The notes beneath the pieces are model-generated. The model searched no databases. It had not been told where the DNA came from and worked only from the letters and a program-made list of their open reading frames with translations. Positions 9,435 through 17,099 of a stretch of 64,000 bases of DNA are shown one piece after another; position 1 is the first letter of the stretch; each line of letters opens with the position of its first letter. The DNA lies in NCBI GenBank assembly GCA_964244585.1, contig CAXTJM010000016.1, positions 1 to 64,000 of the forward strand. The letters are read 5' to 3'. The position numbers and the translations under genes were made by a program. This stretch comes from LMUY01 sp964244585 (GTDB lineage Bacteria > Pseudomonadota > Alphaproteobacteria > Acetobacterales > Acetobacteraceae).

Positions 9435-11722
9435 CCGTGCTCCTCGACAGGCGCTGGCCGCGGGATCGGACGTTCGGAGCCGGGTGGCAGCCAGCCCTGC
9501 ACCTTATAGGCCGTGATCGGGCTCTGCACTGCGTTCTCGTCAAAGCAGTATTTCACCCGGCGGTTGAACTCCCGGCTGACCACCCAGCGCTGCGAGGCGG
9601 CGGTGCGGATGCGCACCCGCATGGTCCAGCTCGTGTCGTTAAAGGCGTAGACGCCCATCACCTCCAGGTCGGAGGTGATGGCATCTTCCCATCGCGGCTC
9701 GGCCCGCATCGTCTTGGCCACGCCGCGCAGCAACTCGGCCACCCGGTCCGGCTCCTCGTCCAGGCCGATCGGCAAGTCCGCCAGGACGTAGGAGAAGTCC
9801 CGCGTCTGGTTCGTCACCGTCGTCACCGAGGAGAACGGGATGATGTGGACGGAGCCATCCACCGCACGCAGGCGGATGGTGCGGATGGACAGGTACTCGA
9901 CCGTGCCGCTGAGCCCCCCCAGCGAGACCACGTCGCCCACCTGCATCGCGTTTTCCAGCAACAGGAACAGCCCGGTGATCAGGTCCTGCACCAGCTTCTG
10001 CGAGCCGAAGCCCAGCGCCACCCCCAGCACGCCGGCGCCGGCGAGCAGCGGAGCGATGTTCAGCCCGACCTGGCTGAGCACGATCAGCCCGGTGATGATG
10101 AAGATCGTCACCAGCAGAGCGGTGCGCAGCATCGGCAGCAGCGTGCGCAGCCGGGCGGCCCGGGCGGTCTGCGCCGCAAGGGTCAGTTTGGCGACCTTGC
10201 TCTCCACGCCGGCATTCGCCGCCTCCCACACCACCACCGCCACCAGGACGGCGATGACGGACGTGCCGAGTGCCGCCAGCACCCGTTGCCCCAGCGCCCC
10301 GGGAGAGAACCAGCCCAGGGGCGAGAAGCCCCACACCTCCAGCAGCGCGATACCGGTCGCGGCGGATATCAGCGCGATGAGCGCCATGCGGACGGCGGGG
10401 TAGTAATATACCAGGCGCTGTTCCAACCCCGGGAAGCGGGAGGAGGTTTCGGCGTCCAGCCGGGTGGCGCGGTCAAGCGCGCCCAGCACGATGATCCCCA
10501 GCAGGCGCGACACGATGATGGTGGCCGTGGTCACGACGAAGAAATGCAGCAGCCGTTCGTAGCCGTTGCGGATTTCGGCGGCGGCCACCAGCCAGAGCGC
10601 CACGATGTAGAAGATCGCGACCAGATGCCACTGGGCCGCGAAATGGTTCTGCACGCTCGCCAGCAACCCGGCCCGGGTCTTGCGCGCGCGCAGCCGGCTG
10701 GCCACGGCGTGGCGCGACTGCAGCACCACGATGACCAGCAGGATGTGCACGACCAAGGCGATCAGCTTGATCAGCACGTCATGGGCGGCGCTGTAGAGGC
10801 CGAACAGCAGCCCCACCTCCGCCGCGGCGAACCCGAACACCGCGACGGCGCTGATCCGGCGCACCCATGCCTCGATGTATTCCGCCGCATGGTCGTCGCA
10901 TTGGATCAGCCGCAGCCGGTGCTCGCGAGGCGAGACGAAGGTGCGGGTGATGCACATGATGACCCGGCAGATCACGTAGGCGTCCACGATCGCGAGCACG
11001 ACCAGCCGGGTATTGGTGGTGGCGCCGAGCGGCGTGGTGAGCAGGGCATGCCCGACCGCCGCGAACACGACGACCGGAACCAGGTCCAGCAGCAGCGCGG
11101 CCATGACGAAGGGCAGCCGCCGCAGCATGCGCCAGGCCACGCTGAAGCCGGGGTGCAGGCGTGCCTGTGGCGCGTCGGCCTCCAGGTCGGCCGCCACCGG
11201 CTCGTCGGCCGGCGCCCGCGCGGAGAGCATGCGGCGCGCCTGGGCCAGAAGGCGGCGAACCCCCCATTCCACTGCGCGGGCGATGACCAGGATGAGCGCC
11301 AGCTTCCACCCGGTGTCCAGCACGCGGGTTCGCGCCGCCGGGTCCGAAGCGGTGCCCTGCAGCCATCGCCAGAGCAGCGGCACGTCGCCGATGGCCTCCG
11401 CCGTGACGGTGAACTGATCCGCCAATTCGGTCGCCCAGTGCGAACCTGCCACCAGCAGTTGCGCCCCGAGGCTGCCGTCGGCAAGCGGCACCACCGAGGG
11501 CTTGGCCGTCTCCGCCGCCGGGATCGCATGGACCATGTCCTCCAGCACGGTGGTGAACTGGGCACGCGCCTTGTCGTCCTGCAGGACGTTCAGTACCGCC
11601 TGGGCCTGCGCCGGGGTGAGCGTGGCGGCAGGCGCCAGCTTGGGCGCTGGAACCGTCTGGGCGCGAGCATGCGGCAGCAGCACGAAACCGGCGAGGAGGC
11701 AGATGACGGGGAGAAGGCGCAT
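9431..11722 (-). CDS. MscS-family mechanosensitive ion channel (large)
   Basis: 763-residue inner-membrane channel of the MscS superfamily, which opens under membrane tension to release solutes. A signal peptide (MRLLPVICLLAGFVLLPHARA) and a periplasmic segment with helical Ala/Pro-rich sequence are followed by multiple membrane helices from about residue 170. The conserved pore helix and beta domain lie near 490-620: AGAGVLGVALGFGSQKLVQD, then FLLLENAMQVGDVV, GTVEYLSIRTIRLR and IPFSSV. The C-terminal cage domain ends near 740. Length and architecture fit the larger YbdG/MscK-like relatives rather than the short MscS. The gene is upstream of and coupled to the dioxygenase. Confidence 0.92.
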   Translation of the reverse strand: MRLLPVICLLAGFVLLPHARAQTVPAPKLAPAATLTPAQAQAVLNVLQDDKARAQFTTVLEDMVHAIPAAETAKPSVVPLADGSLGAQLLVAGSHWATELADQFTVTAEAIGDVPLLWRWLQGTASDPAARTRVLDTGWKLALILVIARAVEWGVRRLLAQARRMLSARAPADEPVAADLEADAPQARLHPGFSVAWRMLRRLPFVMAALLLDLVPVVVFAAVGHALLTTPLGATTNTRLVVLAIVDAYVICRVIMCITRTFVSPREHRLRLIQCDDHAAEYIEAWVRRISAVAVFGFAAAEVGLLFGLYSAAHDVLIKLIALVVHILLVIVVLQSRHAVASRLRARKTRAGLLASVQNHFAAQWHLVAIFYIVALWLVAAAEIRNGYERLLHFFVVTTATIIVSRLLGIIVLGALDRATRLDAETSSRFPGLEQRLVYYYPAVRMALIALISAATGIALLEVWGFSPLGWFSPGALGQRVLAALGTSVIAVLVAVVVWEAANAGVESKVAKLTLAAQTARAARLRTLLPMLRTALLVTIFIITGLIVLSQVGLNIAPLLAGAGVLGVALGFGSQKLVQDLITGLFLLLENAMQVGDVVSLGGLSGTVEYLSIRTIRLRAVDGSVHIIPFSSVTTVTNQTRDFSYVLADLPIGLDEEPDRVAELLRGVAKTMRAEPRWEDAITSDLEVMGVYAFNDTSWTMRVRIRTAASQRWVVSREFNRRVKYCFDENAVQSPITAYKVQGWLPPGSERPIPRPAPVEEHG

Positions 11723-11881
11723 GGCCGGTTTCCCCCACGTCGAAGGGGCCTATGTCAACCGCATGGCCGCAACGGCAGGATAGCCGAGCCTGCGCGGCTT
11801 GCACCAGGACCGCATCCGTTCACGCGGACGGCCTGGCTGGAACGGGGTGCACAAACCGGTGGGCGGTCCCATGTGGGCGTA

Positions 11882-12073
11882 ATGAAGATCGTCTTGGTTG
11901 CCATCGTGGTCCTGATGATGCTGGCCACGCTGGGCGTGTTGTTCGCGGGGCTGGTCGGCTTGGTTCGCGGCGGCGACCCAAGGCGTTCGAACCGGCTGAT
12001 GCAGTGGCGCGTGCTGCTGCAGGCTGGCACGCTTCTGTTGTTCATGTTGCTGCTGCATATTCTGCGATCATGA
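11882..12073 (+). CDS. HIG1-like twin-transmembrane small protein
   Basis: 63-residue protein with two hydrophobic helices (residues 3-28 and 42-61) joined by a short basic loop, RGGDPRRSNRLMQWRVLLQA. The loop matches the bacterial HIG1/twin-transmembrane family, in which an N-R-L-M-x-x-R-V-x-x-Q core is conserved. Family members in mitochondria and alphaproteobacteria associate with respiratory complexes. The ATG at 11882 is the only sensible start; a long upstream extension of this frame runs antisense to the MscS gene and is spurious. The next gene on this strand is etfB, 166 bases away behind its own promoter-like sequence. Confidence 0.8.
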   Translation: MKIVLVAIVVLMMLATLGVLFAGLVGLVRGGDPRRSNRLMQWRVLLQAGTLLLFMLLLHILRS

Positions 12074-12109
12074 CCCGCTTCGACTGTGTTTTCGCAGCGT
12101 GACGCCGGT

Positions 12110-12139
12110 TTGACAGTGCGTATTGACGGCTTCTAAGGT
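12110..12139 (+). promoter_or_regulatory. Sigma70-like promoter for etfBA-hbd
   Basis: An exact TTGACA at 12110-12115 is followed, 17-18 bases later, by CTAAGG/TAAGGT at 12133-12139. It lies about 100 bases before etfB. The -35 match is perfect and the -10 match moderate, so this is a candidate only. Confidence 0.4.
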
Positions 12140-12239
12140 CGACCGACCGGACGGCGGCCAGCCGACAGGTTACGCAGGCTGCTGCTCCGGGCTTGAGCAA
12201 GGCCGGCCTCCACCCAATCCAGGAACCGATGGCGCGTCT

Positions 12240-12989
12240 ATGAAAATCCTCGTCGCAGTCAAACGCGTGGTCGATTACAACGTGAAGGTCCGGGTGAAAG
12301 CGGATCATACCGGGATCGAGACATCCGGCGTGAAGATGTCGATGAACCCGTTCGACGAAATCGCCATCGAGGAAGCGGTCCGCCTGAAGGAAAAGGGCGT
12401 TGCCAGCGAGATCATCGCCGTTTCGATGGGCGTCGCCGCCTGCGCCGAGACCATCCGCACCGCGCTCGCCATGGGCGCGGACCGGGGCATTCTGGTGGAA
12501 ACCGCCGCGGAACTGCAGCCGCTGGCGGTGGCCAAGATGATGAAGGCCCTGGCGGACCGGGAACAGCCGCGCCTGGTGATCCTGGGCAAGCAGGCGATCG
12601 ACGACGACATGAACGCGACAGGCCAGATGCTGGCGGCGCTGCTCGGCTGGCCGCAGGGCACGTTTGCCTCCAAGCTGGAGCTTTCGGCCGATGCGGTGAT
12701 CGTCACGCGGGAGATCGACGGTGGCCTGGAGACGCTGGCGTTGACCCTGCCCGCCATCATCACCACGGACCTTCGCCTGAACGAGCCGCGTTACGCGTCG
12801 CTGCCGAATATCATGAAGGCGCGGAAAAAGCCGATCGAGACGATCAAGCCGGAGGATCTGGGCGTCGACCCGGCGCCCAGGCTGACGCTGGTGAGCGTGG
12901 CCGAGCCGCCGAAGCGGCTGGCAGGCAAGAAAGTGGGCTCCGTGGCCGAACTGGTCGCCAAGCTGAAGACCGAAGCGAAGGTGATATAG
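12240..12989 (+). CDS. etfB: Electron transfer flavoprotein beta subunit
   Basis: The beta subunit pairs with EtfA to carry electrons from acyl-CoA and related dehydrogenases to ETF-ubiquinone oxidoreductase. The ATG at 12240 yields 249 residues beginning MKILVAVKRVVDYNVKVRVK, the standard start. The conserved SMNPFDEIAIEEAVRLKE and the AMP-binding signature region ILGKQAIDDDMNATGQM (about 117-134) are present, and the C-terminal tail interacts with EtfA. It is immediately followed by etfA with stop and start codons abutting. A longer frame reading back to 12123 has no coding look. Confidence 0.96.
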   Translation: MKILVAVKRVVDYNVKVRVKADHTGIETSGVKMSMNPFDEIAIEEAVRLKEKGVASEIIAVSMGVAACAETIRTALAMGADRGILVETAAELQPLAVAKMMKALADREQPRLVILGKQAIDDDMNATGQMLAALLGWPQGTFASKLELSADAVIVTREIDGGLETLALTLPAIITTDLRLNEPRYASLPNIMKARKKPIETIKPEDLGVDPAPRLTLVSVAEPPKRLAGKKVGSVAELVAKLKTEAKVI

Positions 12990-13925
12990 ATGACCTCCCT
13001 CGTCCTGCTGGACTTCGAAGGATCCGAGATCAAGCAGCCCTCCCGCAGCGCCGTCGCCGCGGCCCGCAAGCTAGGGGAGGTCCATGTCCTCGTGGCAGGC
13101 AGCGGGATCGATGCCGCGGCGGCGGCGGCGGCGGCACTGGATGGGGTGACGAAGGTCCACAAGGCGGACAGCCCGGTCTACCAGCACGCCCTGGCCGAGC
13201 CGCTGGCGGACCTGCTGGTCTCGCTGGCCGGGCATCATGACCATCTGCTGGCCGCCTCGACGGCGACCGGCAAGAACGTCATGCCGCGCGTGGCCGCGAT
13301 GCTGGACGTGCAGCCGATCAGCGACATCGCCGACGTGGTCGACGCCGATACCTTCATCCGGCCGATCTATGCCGGCAACGCCATGGCGACGGTGAAATCG
13401 TCCGATGGCAAGAAGGTGCTGACGGTCCGCGCCGCTTCGTTCGACCCGGTCGCAGAAACCGGCGGGAGCGCCACGATCGAGGACGTCGCCGCGACGGCAG
13501 GCGGCACGGCGTCCAGGTTCGTGTCCGCCGAACTCTCCAAATCCGAGCGGCCGGAGCTGACGGCAGCCCGTATCGTGGTGTCCGGCGGCCGAGGCATGCA
13601 GAACGGCGACAACTTCAAGCTGATCGATCCGATCGCCGACAGGCTCGGCGCGGCCGTGGGTGCGTCCCGCGCAGCGGTGGATGCGGGCTTCGTGCCGAAC
13701 GATTACCAGGTCGGGCAAACCGGCAAGATCGTGGCGCCGGACCTGTACATGGCGATCGGCATTTCCGGCGCCATCCAGCATCTGGCTGGCATGAAAGACA
13801 GCAAGGTCATTGTCGCGATCAACAAGGACGAGGATGCCCCCATCTTCCAGGTCGCCGATTACGGCCTGGTGGCGGATTTGTTCACTGCCCTGCCCGAGCT
13901 GAAGGCGGAACTGGAGCGCGGTTGA
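12990..13925 (+). CDS. etfA: Electron transfer flavoprotein alpha subunit
   Basis: FAD-binding alpha subunit of 311 residues. The C-terminal FAD domain is recognisable from ARIVVSGGRGMQ, GASRAAVDAGFVPNDYQVGQTG, LYMAIGISGAIQHLAGMKDS and VIVAINKDEDAPIF. The N-terminal domain contains a run of alanines encoded by repeated GCG/GCC codons near 13111-13140, a simple-sequence patch that is in frame and unlikely to matter. It lies directly after etfB and overlaps the hbd start by one base (TGATG). The trio is likely one operon for fatty-acid or polyhydroxybutyrate-related oxidation. Confidence 0.96.
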   Translation: MTSLVLLDFEGSEIKQPSRSAVAAARKLGEVHVLVAGSGIDAAAAAAAALDGVTKVHKADSPVYQHALAEPLADLLVSLAGHHDHLLAASTATGKNVMPRVAAMLDVQPISDIADVVDADTFIRPIYAGNAMATVKSSDGKKVLTVRAASFDPVAETGGSATIEDVAATAGGTASRFVSAELSKSERPELTAARIVVSGGRGMQNGDNFKLIDPIADRLGAAVGASRAAVDAGFVPNDYQVGQTGKIVAPDLYMAIGISGAIQHLAGMKDSKVIVAINKDEDAPIFQVADYGLVADLFTALPELKAELERG

Positions 13926-14806
13926 TGCCGCTGGAGCTGACCCGGCTCGGGGTGATCGGTGCCGGGCAGATGGGCAGTGGCATCAGCCATGTCTGCGCGC
14001 TCGCCGGGCTGCCGGTGGTGTTGCTCGACGCCAAGGCCGAGGCATTGGATAAGACGATGGCCGCCATGGCGAAGAACATGGAACGCCAGGTCGGCAAGGG
14101 CGCCATATCGGCCGAAGACAAGATGGCGGCGCTCAACCGGATCACGCCCACGACGGATTACGCGGCGTTTGGCGTCTGCGACATGGTGATCGAGGCAGCC
14201 ACCGAGAAGGAAGACGTCAAGCGCGCGATCTTCCGCACGCTGATCCCGCATCTGAGTTCCGATTGCATCCTGGCAAGCAACACCTCCTCCATTTCCATCA
14301 CGCGCCTGGGAGCTGCCACGGACCGGCCGGGCAAGTTCATCGGCATGCACTTCATGAACCCGGTGCCGGTCATGAAGCTGGTCGAGTTGATCCGCGGGAT
14401 CGCCACCGACGAGCCGACCTTCCAGGCGGTGCAGGGATTGGCGGCACGCCTGCGCAAGATCACCGCGGTGGCGGAGGATTTCCCCGGGTTCATTGTCAAC
14501 CGGGTATTGGTGCCGATGATCAACGAAGCCGTCTACGCGCTGTACGAGGGTGTCGGCACGATCGAGAGCATCGACTCGGCGATGAAGCTGGGCGCCAACC
14601 ACCCGATGGGGCCGTTGGAGTTGGGCGACTTCATCGGGCTAGATACCTGCCTGTCCATCATGCAGGTGCTGTACGAGGGCCTGTCCGACAGCAAGTACCG
14701 ACCCTGCCCGCTGCTGGTCAAGTATGTCGAGGCCGGGTGGGTCGGGCGCAAGACCGGCCGCGGCTTCTACGATTACGGCACGACCCCGCCCACCCCGACG
14801 CGCTGA
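13925..14806 (+). CDS. hbd: 3-hydroxybutyryl-CoA dehydrogenase
   Basis: Interconverts acetoacetyl-CoA and 3-hydroxybutyryl-CoA with NAD(P)H. The 293-residue product has the N-terminal dinucleotide motif GVIGAGQMGSGI (9-20), ASNTSS near 118, and the catalytic His142 in GMHFMNPVPVM. It ends with the substrate-binding dimerisation domain containing NHPMGPLELGDFIGLD. I chose the ATG at 13925, which overlaps the etfA stop; a TTG three bases upstream is also possible. Being coupled to etfBA suggests that the product of this step feeds acyl-CoA oxidation whose electrons go to ETF. Confidence 0.94.
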   Translation: MPLELTRLGVIGAGQMGSGISHVCALAGLPVVLLDAKAEALDKTMAAMAKNMERQVGKGAISAEDKMAALNRITPTTDYAAFGVCDMVIEAATEKEDVKRAIFRTLIPHLSSDCILASNTSSISITRLGAATDRPGKFIGMHFMNPVPVMKLVELIRGIATDEPTFQAVQGLAARLRKITAVAEDFPGFIVNRVLVPMINEAVYALYEGVGTIESIDSAMKLGANHPMGPLELGDFIGLDTCLSIMQVLYEGLSDSKYRPCPLLVKYVEAGWVGRKTGRGFYDYGTTPPTPTR

Positions 14807-14854
14807 ACGCCGGGGCATGGCCCTGCCAGCCCACTGCCGTGGAAGAACGATGCC

Positions 14855-15526
14855 TCAGGGCTTGTACGGCAGCGTTCTGTCGCGCGTGATGAACGTAGCG
14901 GGATGGCCGTCCGGCAGCATCAGCCACACGCTGTAGCTGCCACCCACCTCCATGTCGTCGAGCAGGACGTCGTCGGCGGTCTGCCCGGTGCAGCCTGCCC
15001 GGATCGACGCCTTGACCGGATTGACGCTGCGGGTGCGCATCGTGCCGGGCGCCACGTCGCTGAAGACGGCGGTTCCGGCAGGCACCAGCGCAAGTCCAGC
15101 CGCCGGGCAGGCAGGCGTCGCATTGTAGAAGGACAGCCGCGCACGCGCCTGGTTGAATTCCACCCCGTCCTTCACGGCCATGGCGGACAGTGCGCCGGGT
15201 GGGTCGTCCCGAACCAGCACGGTGTTGAAGCTGTCGGGGGCCAGCGTAAGCGTAGCCTGCGCCGCATGCCCGGCGGAGCGCACGTCCACCGCAAAGGATT
15301 TCCCGGCCACGTGCTCGACCACGGCGTAGGGGCCGACCCGGCTAGGGCCCGCCGTGCCGAGCGTGCTGGATGCAAGGAAGGACGGGCGGATTTCGACTGT
15401 GGCCCCGGTGGCGTTGACGAAACGGATGAACGCCGAGCCAGGCGGCGGCTGCGCCCCGTACAAGGCCTCCTGCCCAGCGGCCGGCACTGCCGCAAGCAGC
15501 ATCGGCAGCACGGGCCAGCCCCGCAT
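14855..15526 (-). CDS. AlgF-like periplasmic protein, polysaccharide O-acetylation
   Basis: 223-residue exported protein that resembles AlgF/WssG of alginate and acetyl-cellulose systems. After a signal peptide (MRGWPVLPMLLAAVPAAGQ) comes ALYGAQPPPGSAFIRFVNAT, the opening seen in AlgF. A beta-rich first domain is followed by a second domain with NATPACPAAGL. AlgF acts in the periplasm to hand acetyl groups on to the polymer with AlgJ/AlgX. The ATG overlaps the upstream acetyltransferase stop (ATGA), so the pair is translationally coupled and forms the end of the cellulose operon. Its substrate here is most likely cellulose, but this is inferred from position. No catalytic residues are expected. 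Confidence 0.75.
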   Translation of the reverse strand: MRGWPVLPMLLAAVPAAGQEALYGAQPPPGSAFIRFVNATGATVEIRPSFLASSTLGTAGPSRVGPYAVVEHVAGKSFAVDVRSAGHAAQATLTLAPDSFNTVLVRDDPPGALSAMAVKDGVEFNQARARLSFYNATPACPAAGLALVPAGTAVFSDVAPGTMRTRSVNPVKASIRAGCTGQTADDVLLDDMEVGGSYSVWLMLPDGHPATFITRDRTLPYKP

Positions 15527-16545
15527 CAGGCGCCGAGGGCCGAGTGGAGATCGCCCATGAATTTGGCCGGCGGCATGGCGGTGTCGCCCCAGGCGCCAGG
15601 ATTATTCGACGGCGTCTCCATATCCACCTCGGCGAAGTTCCACACGATCATCTTGGGCCGTTGCTTCTTGAAGCCGTCGCTGTTGACGAAATTCAGCATG
15701 TTGTAGAACGGGCTGAACTGATGGACCTTCCACAACAGCGAAACCGGCCGGTTCAATTGCTCGGACACCACGTTGGCGAAGCCGTAGGCTGGCTGCATGA
15801 AGCTGTTGCCGATGACGATGGTGTCGGCCGCATCGTCCGCCAACAACCCGGCGCCGCCGGTCTCGGCCGGCTTGCGCACCATGTAGCTTTGAAACGGATA
15901 TTTCGACTGGTCTGCCTGGGGCAACAGCGCCGCGAGATCGTTGCGCTCCTGCAAGACCGGCGTCGCGGCGGCGAGCTTCGTGCCCGGCGTGGCAGATGCT
16001 GGAAGCTGGAACTTATCCTTGATCGCGGCCGCGACGAAAATCGCGGCCTTTTCCGCACCCGGGGCGGTCCAATGGGTGTCCGCCTTGAAGAACAGCACAT
16101 CGGCCGGGTTCTGCTTGCGCGCGCCGGCGAACATGGTGGCCTGGTCCGGCACGAGCGTGCCGGGTCGGCGAAGCTCTTCCAAGGCCACGCCATAGCGCTT
16201 TTCCGCGTCGGGAGACCATTTGACGTCGGCTGGCAGGAACTCCCGGTACACGCGGGATTTCGCCGGCGTGTACGACAGCACGATTTCGATCCGGGCCGCC
16301 TTCAGCACCGCAACCGCCTCGTTCACCATCTGGGCCGTCCGGCGGACCAGAGCCAGGTCGCTGCGCCGTATCTCGTCGAATGCGGGGAACAGCCAGCCAT
16401 CCGTCCCGATCACGCACGAATTGACGATGGCGGCGGATGCGGACGGCGCGGCGGCGAAAAGCCCGGCGGCCGCCCCCCCGGCCAACAGGCTACGGCGCCC
16501 GAGCTTGGCAGGAACTTGAGAATGAAGGCGCACACCATCAGTCAT
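15526..16545 (-). CDS. AlgX/AlgJ-like SGNH O-acetyltransferase
   Basis: Predicted periplasmic O-acetyltransferase, 339 residues from the ATG at 16545; an upstream in-frame ATG at 16575 is less likely. A twin-arginine-like leader (KLGRRSLLAGGAAAG, 14-28) is followed by a hydrophobic Ala-rich stretch. The AlgJ/AlgX hallmark DTHW lies at 156-159 (Asp156, His158), and the Ser nucleophile is Ser248 in VIGNSF. Together these form the expected Ser-His-Asp triad. The length matches AlgJ/WssI and lacks the C-terminal carbohydrate-binding module of full AlgX. It sits 76 bases after bcsD and is coupled to the AlgF-like gene, pointing to acetylation of cellulose. The membrane acyl-donor protein AlgI/WssH is not present in this window. 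Confidence 0.78.
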   Translation of the reverse strand: MTDGVRLHSQVPAKLGRRSLLAGGAAAGLFAAAPSASAAIVNSCVIGTDGWLFPAFDEIRRSDLALVRRTAQMVNEAVAVLKAARIEIVLSYTPAKSRVYREFLPADVKWSPDAEKRYGVALEELRRPGTLVPDQATMFAGARKQNPADVLFFKADTHWTAPGAEKAAIFVAAAIKDKFQLPASATPGTKLAAATPVLQERNDLAALLPQADQSKYPFQSYMVRKPAETGGAGLLADDAADTIVIGNSFMQPAYGFANVVSEQLNRPVSLLWKVHQFSPFYNMLNFVNSDGFKKQRPKMIVWNFAEVDMETPSNNPGAWGDTAMPPAKFMGDLHSALGA

Positions 16546-16621
16546 ACATCGGCTCCGCCGGGATTTGGCAACCACCTACACCATGAATGCTAACGGCCGG
16601 ACAATGCATGGCATGGCGGCC

Positions 16622-17086
16622 TCAGCGACGCGCATATCCCATCATGACGGTGGTGCCTGCGCCACCGGGGACGCGGCGGGTGGAAAGCGAGGACTGGCTG
16701 CCCGGTTGTTGCGACAGCCACCCGTCATACAGCCCCTCCAACAGGGCGCTCAGCCATTGGCCTGCCGGCGTTCCCAACGAGCCGACGCGCGGGAAGCCGT
16801 CATGGACGATCCGGAGCACCCGGTCCGCCTCGTTCACCTGTAAAGCGACGCTGCCCCAGCCTACGCCCTGCAACACGTCGTTCATCTCGATCTCCAGCGC
16901 AGTCAGGGACTGCACCGGCGGAAGCGGCATCAGCCGGGACATGCGGCGGCCGACGCCGCGGAGCATGTCGTCGCGGTCGCCGATGCCTGCCAGGCTGTCG
17001 ACCTCCTCCGCCAAGGCACGCAAGAAGGGCCGCCACTGCACCGCCGGCTGCTGCGACCAGGCGGCGCCGGTTGCGGATTCATCCAT
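16622..17086 (-). CDS. bcsD: Cellulose synthase subunit D
   Basis: BcsD (AcsD) is a periplasmic octameric ring that guides extruded glucan chains into crystalline ribbons in acetic acid bacteria. The 154-residue product is close to the 156 residues of the Komagataeibacter protein. Visible family features are FLRALAEEVDSLAGI near 24, DMLRGVGRRMSRL, a central ALEIEMNDVLQGVGWG, and RIVHDGFPRVGSLGTPAGQW toward the C-terminus. The ATG at 17086 lies 13 bases after the bcsC stop with a GGAAGG ribosome site; the frame opens earlier inside bcsC but that extension is not family-like. Presence of bcsD predicts ordered extracellular fibrils rather than amorphous cellulose. Confidence 0.9.
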   Translation of the reverse strand: MDESATGAAWSQQPAVQWRPFLRALAEEVDSLAGIGDRDDMLRGVGRRMSRLMPLPPVQSLTALEIEMNDVLQGVGWGSVALQVNEADRVLRIVHDGFPRVGSLGTPAGQWLSALLEGLYDGWLSQQPGSQSSLSTRRVPGGAGTTVMMGYARR

Positions 17087-17099
17087 GCTAGCCGCCTTC

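Noticed and set aside
9425..11881. An open frame of more than 800 codons on the plus strand opposite the MscS gene
   Set aside because: It is a GC-rich shadow with no family features. Only its last 63 codons (11882-12073) form a plausible protein.
13111..13140. GCG trinucleotide run in etfA as a phase-variation tract
   Set aside because: It is in frame, encodes alanines, and length changes by whole codons would not switch the gene off.
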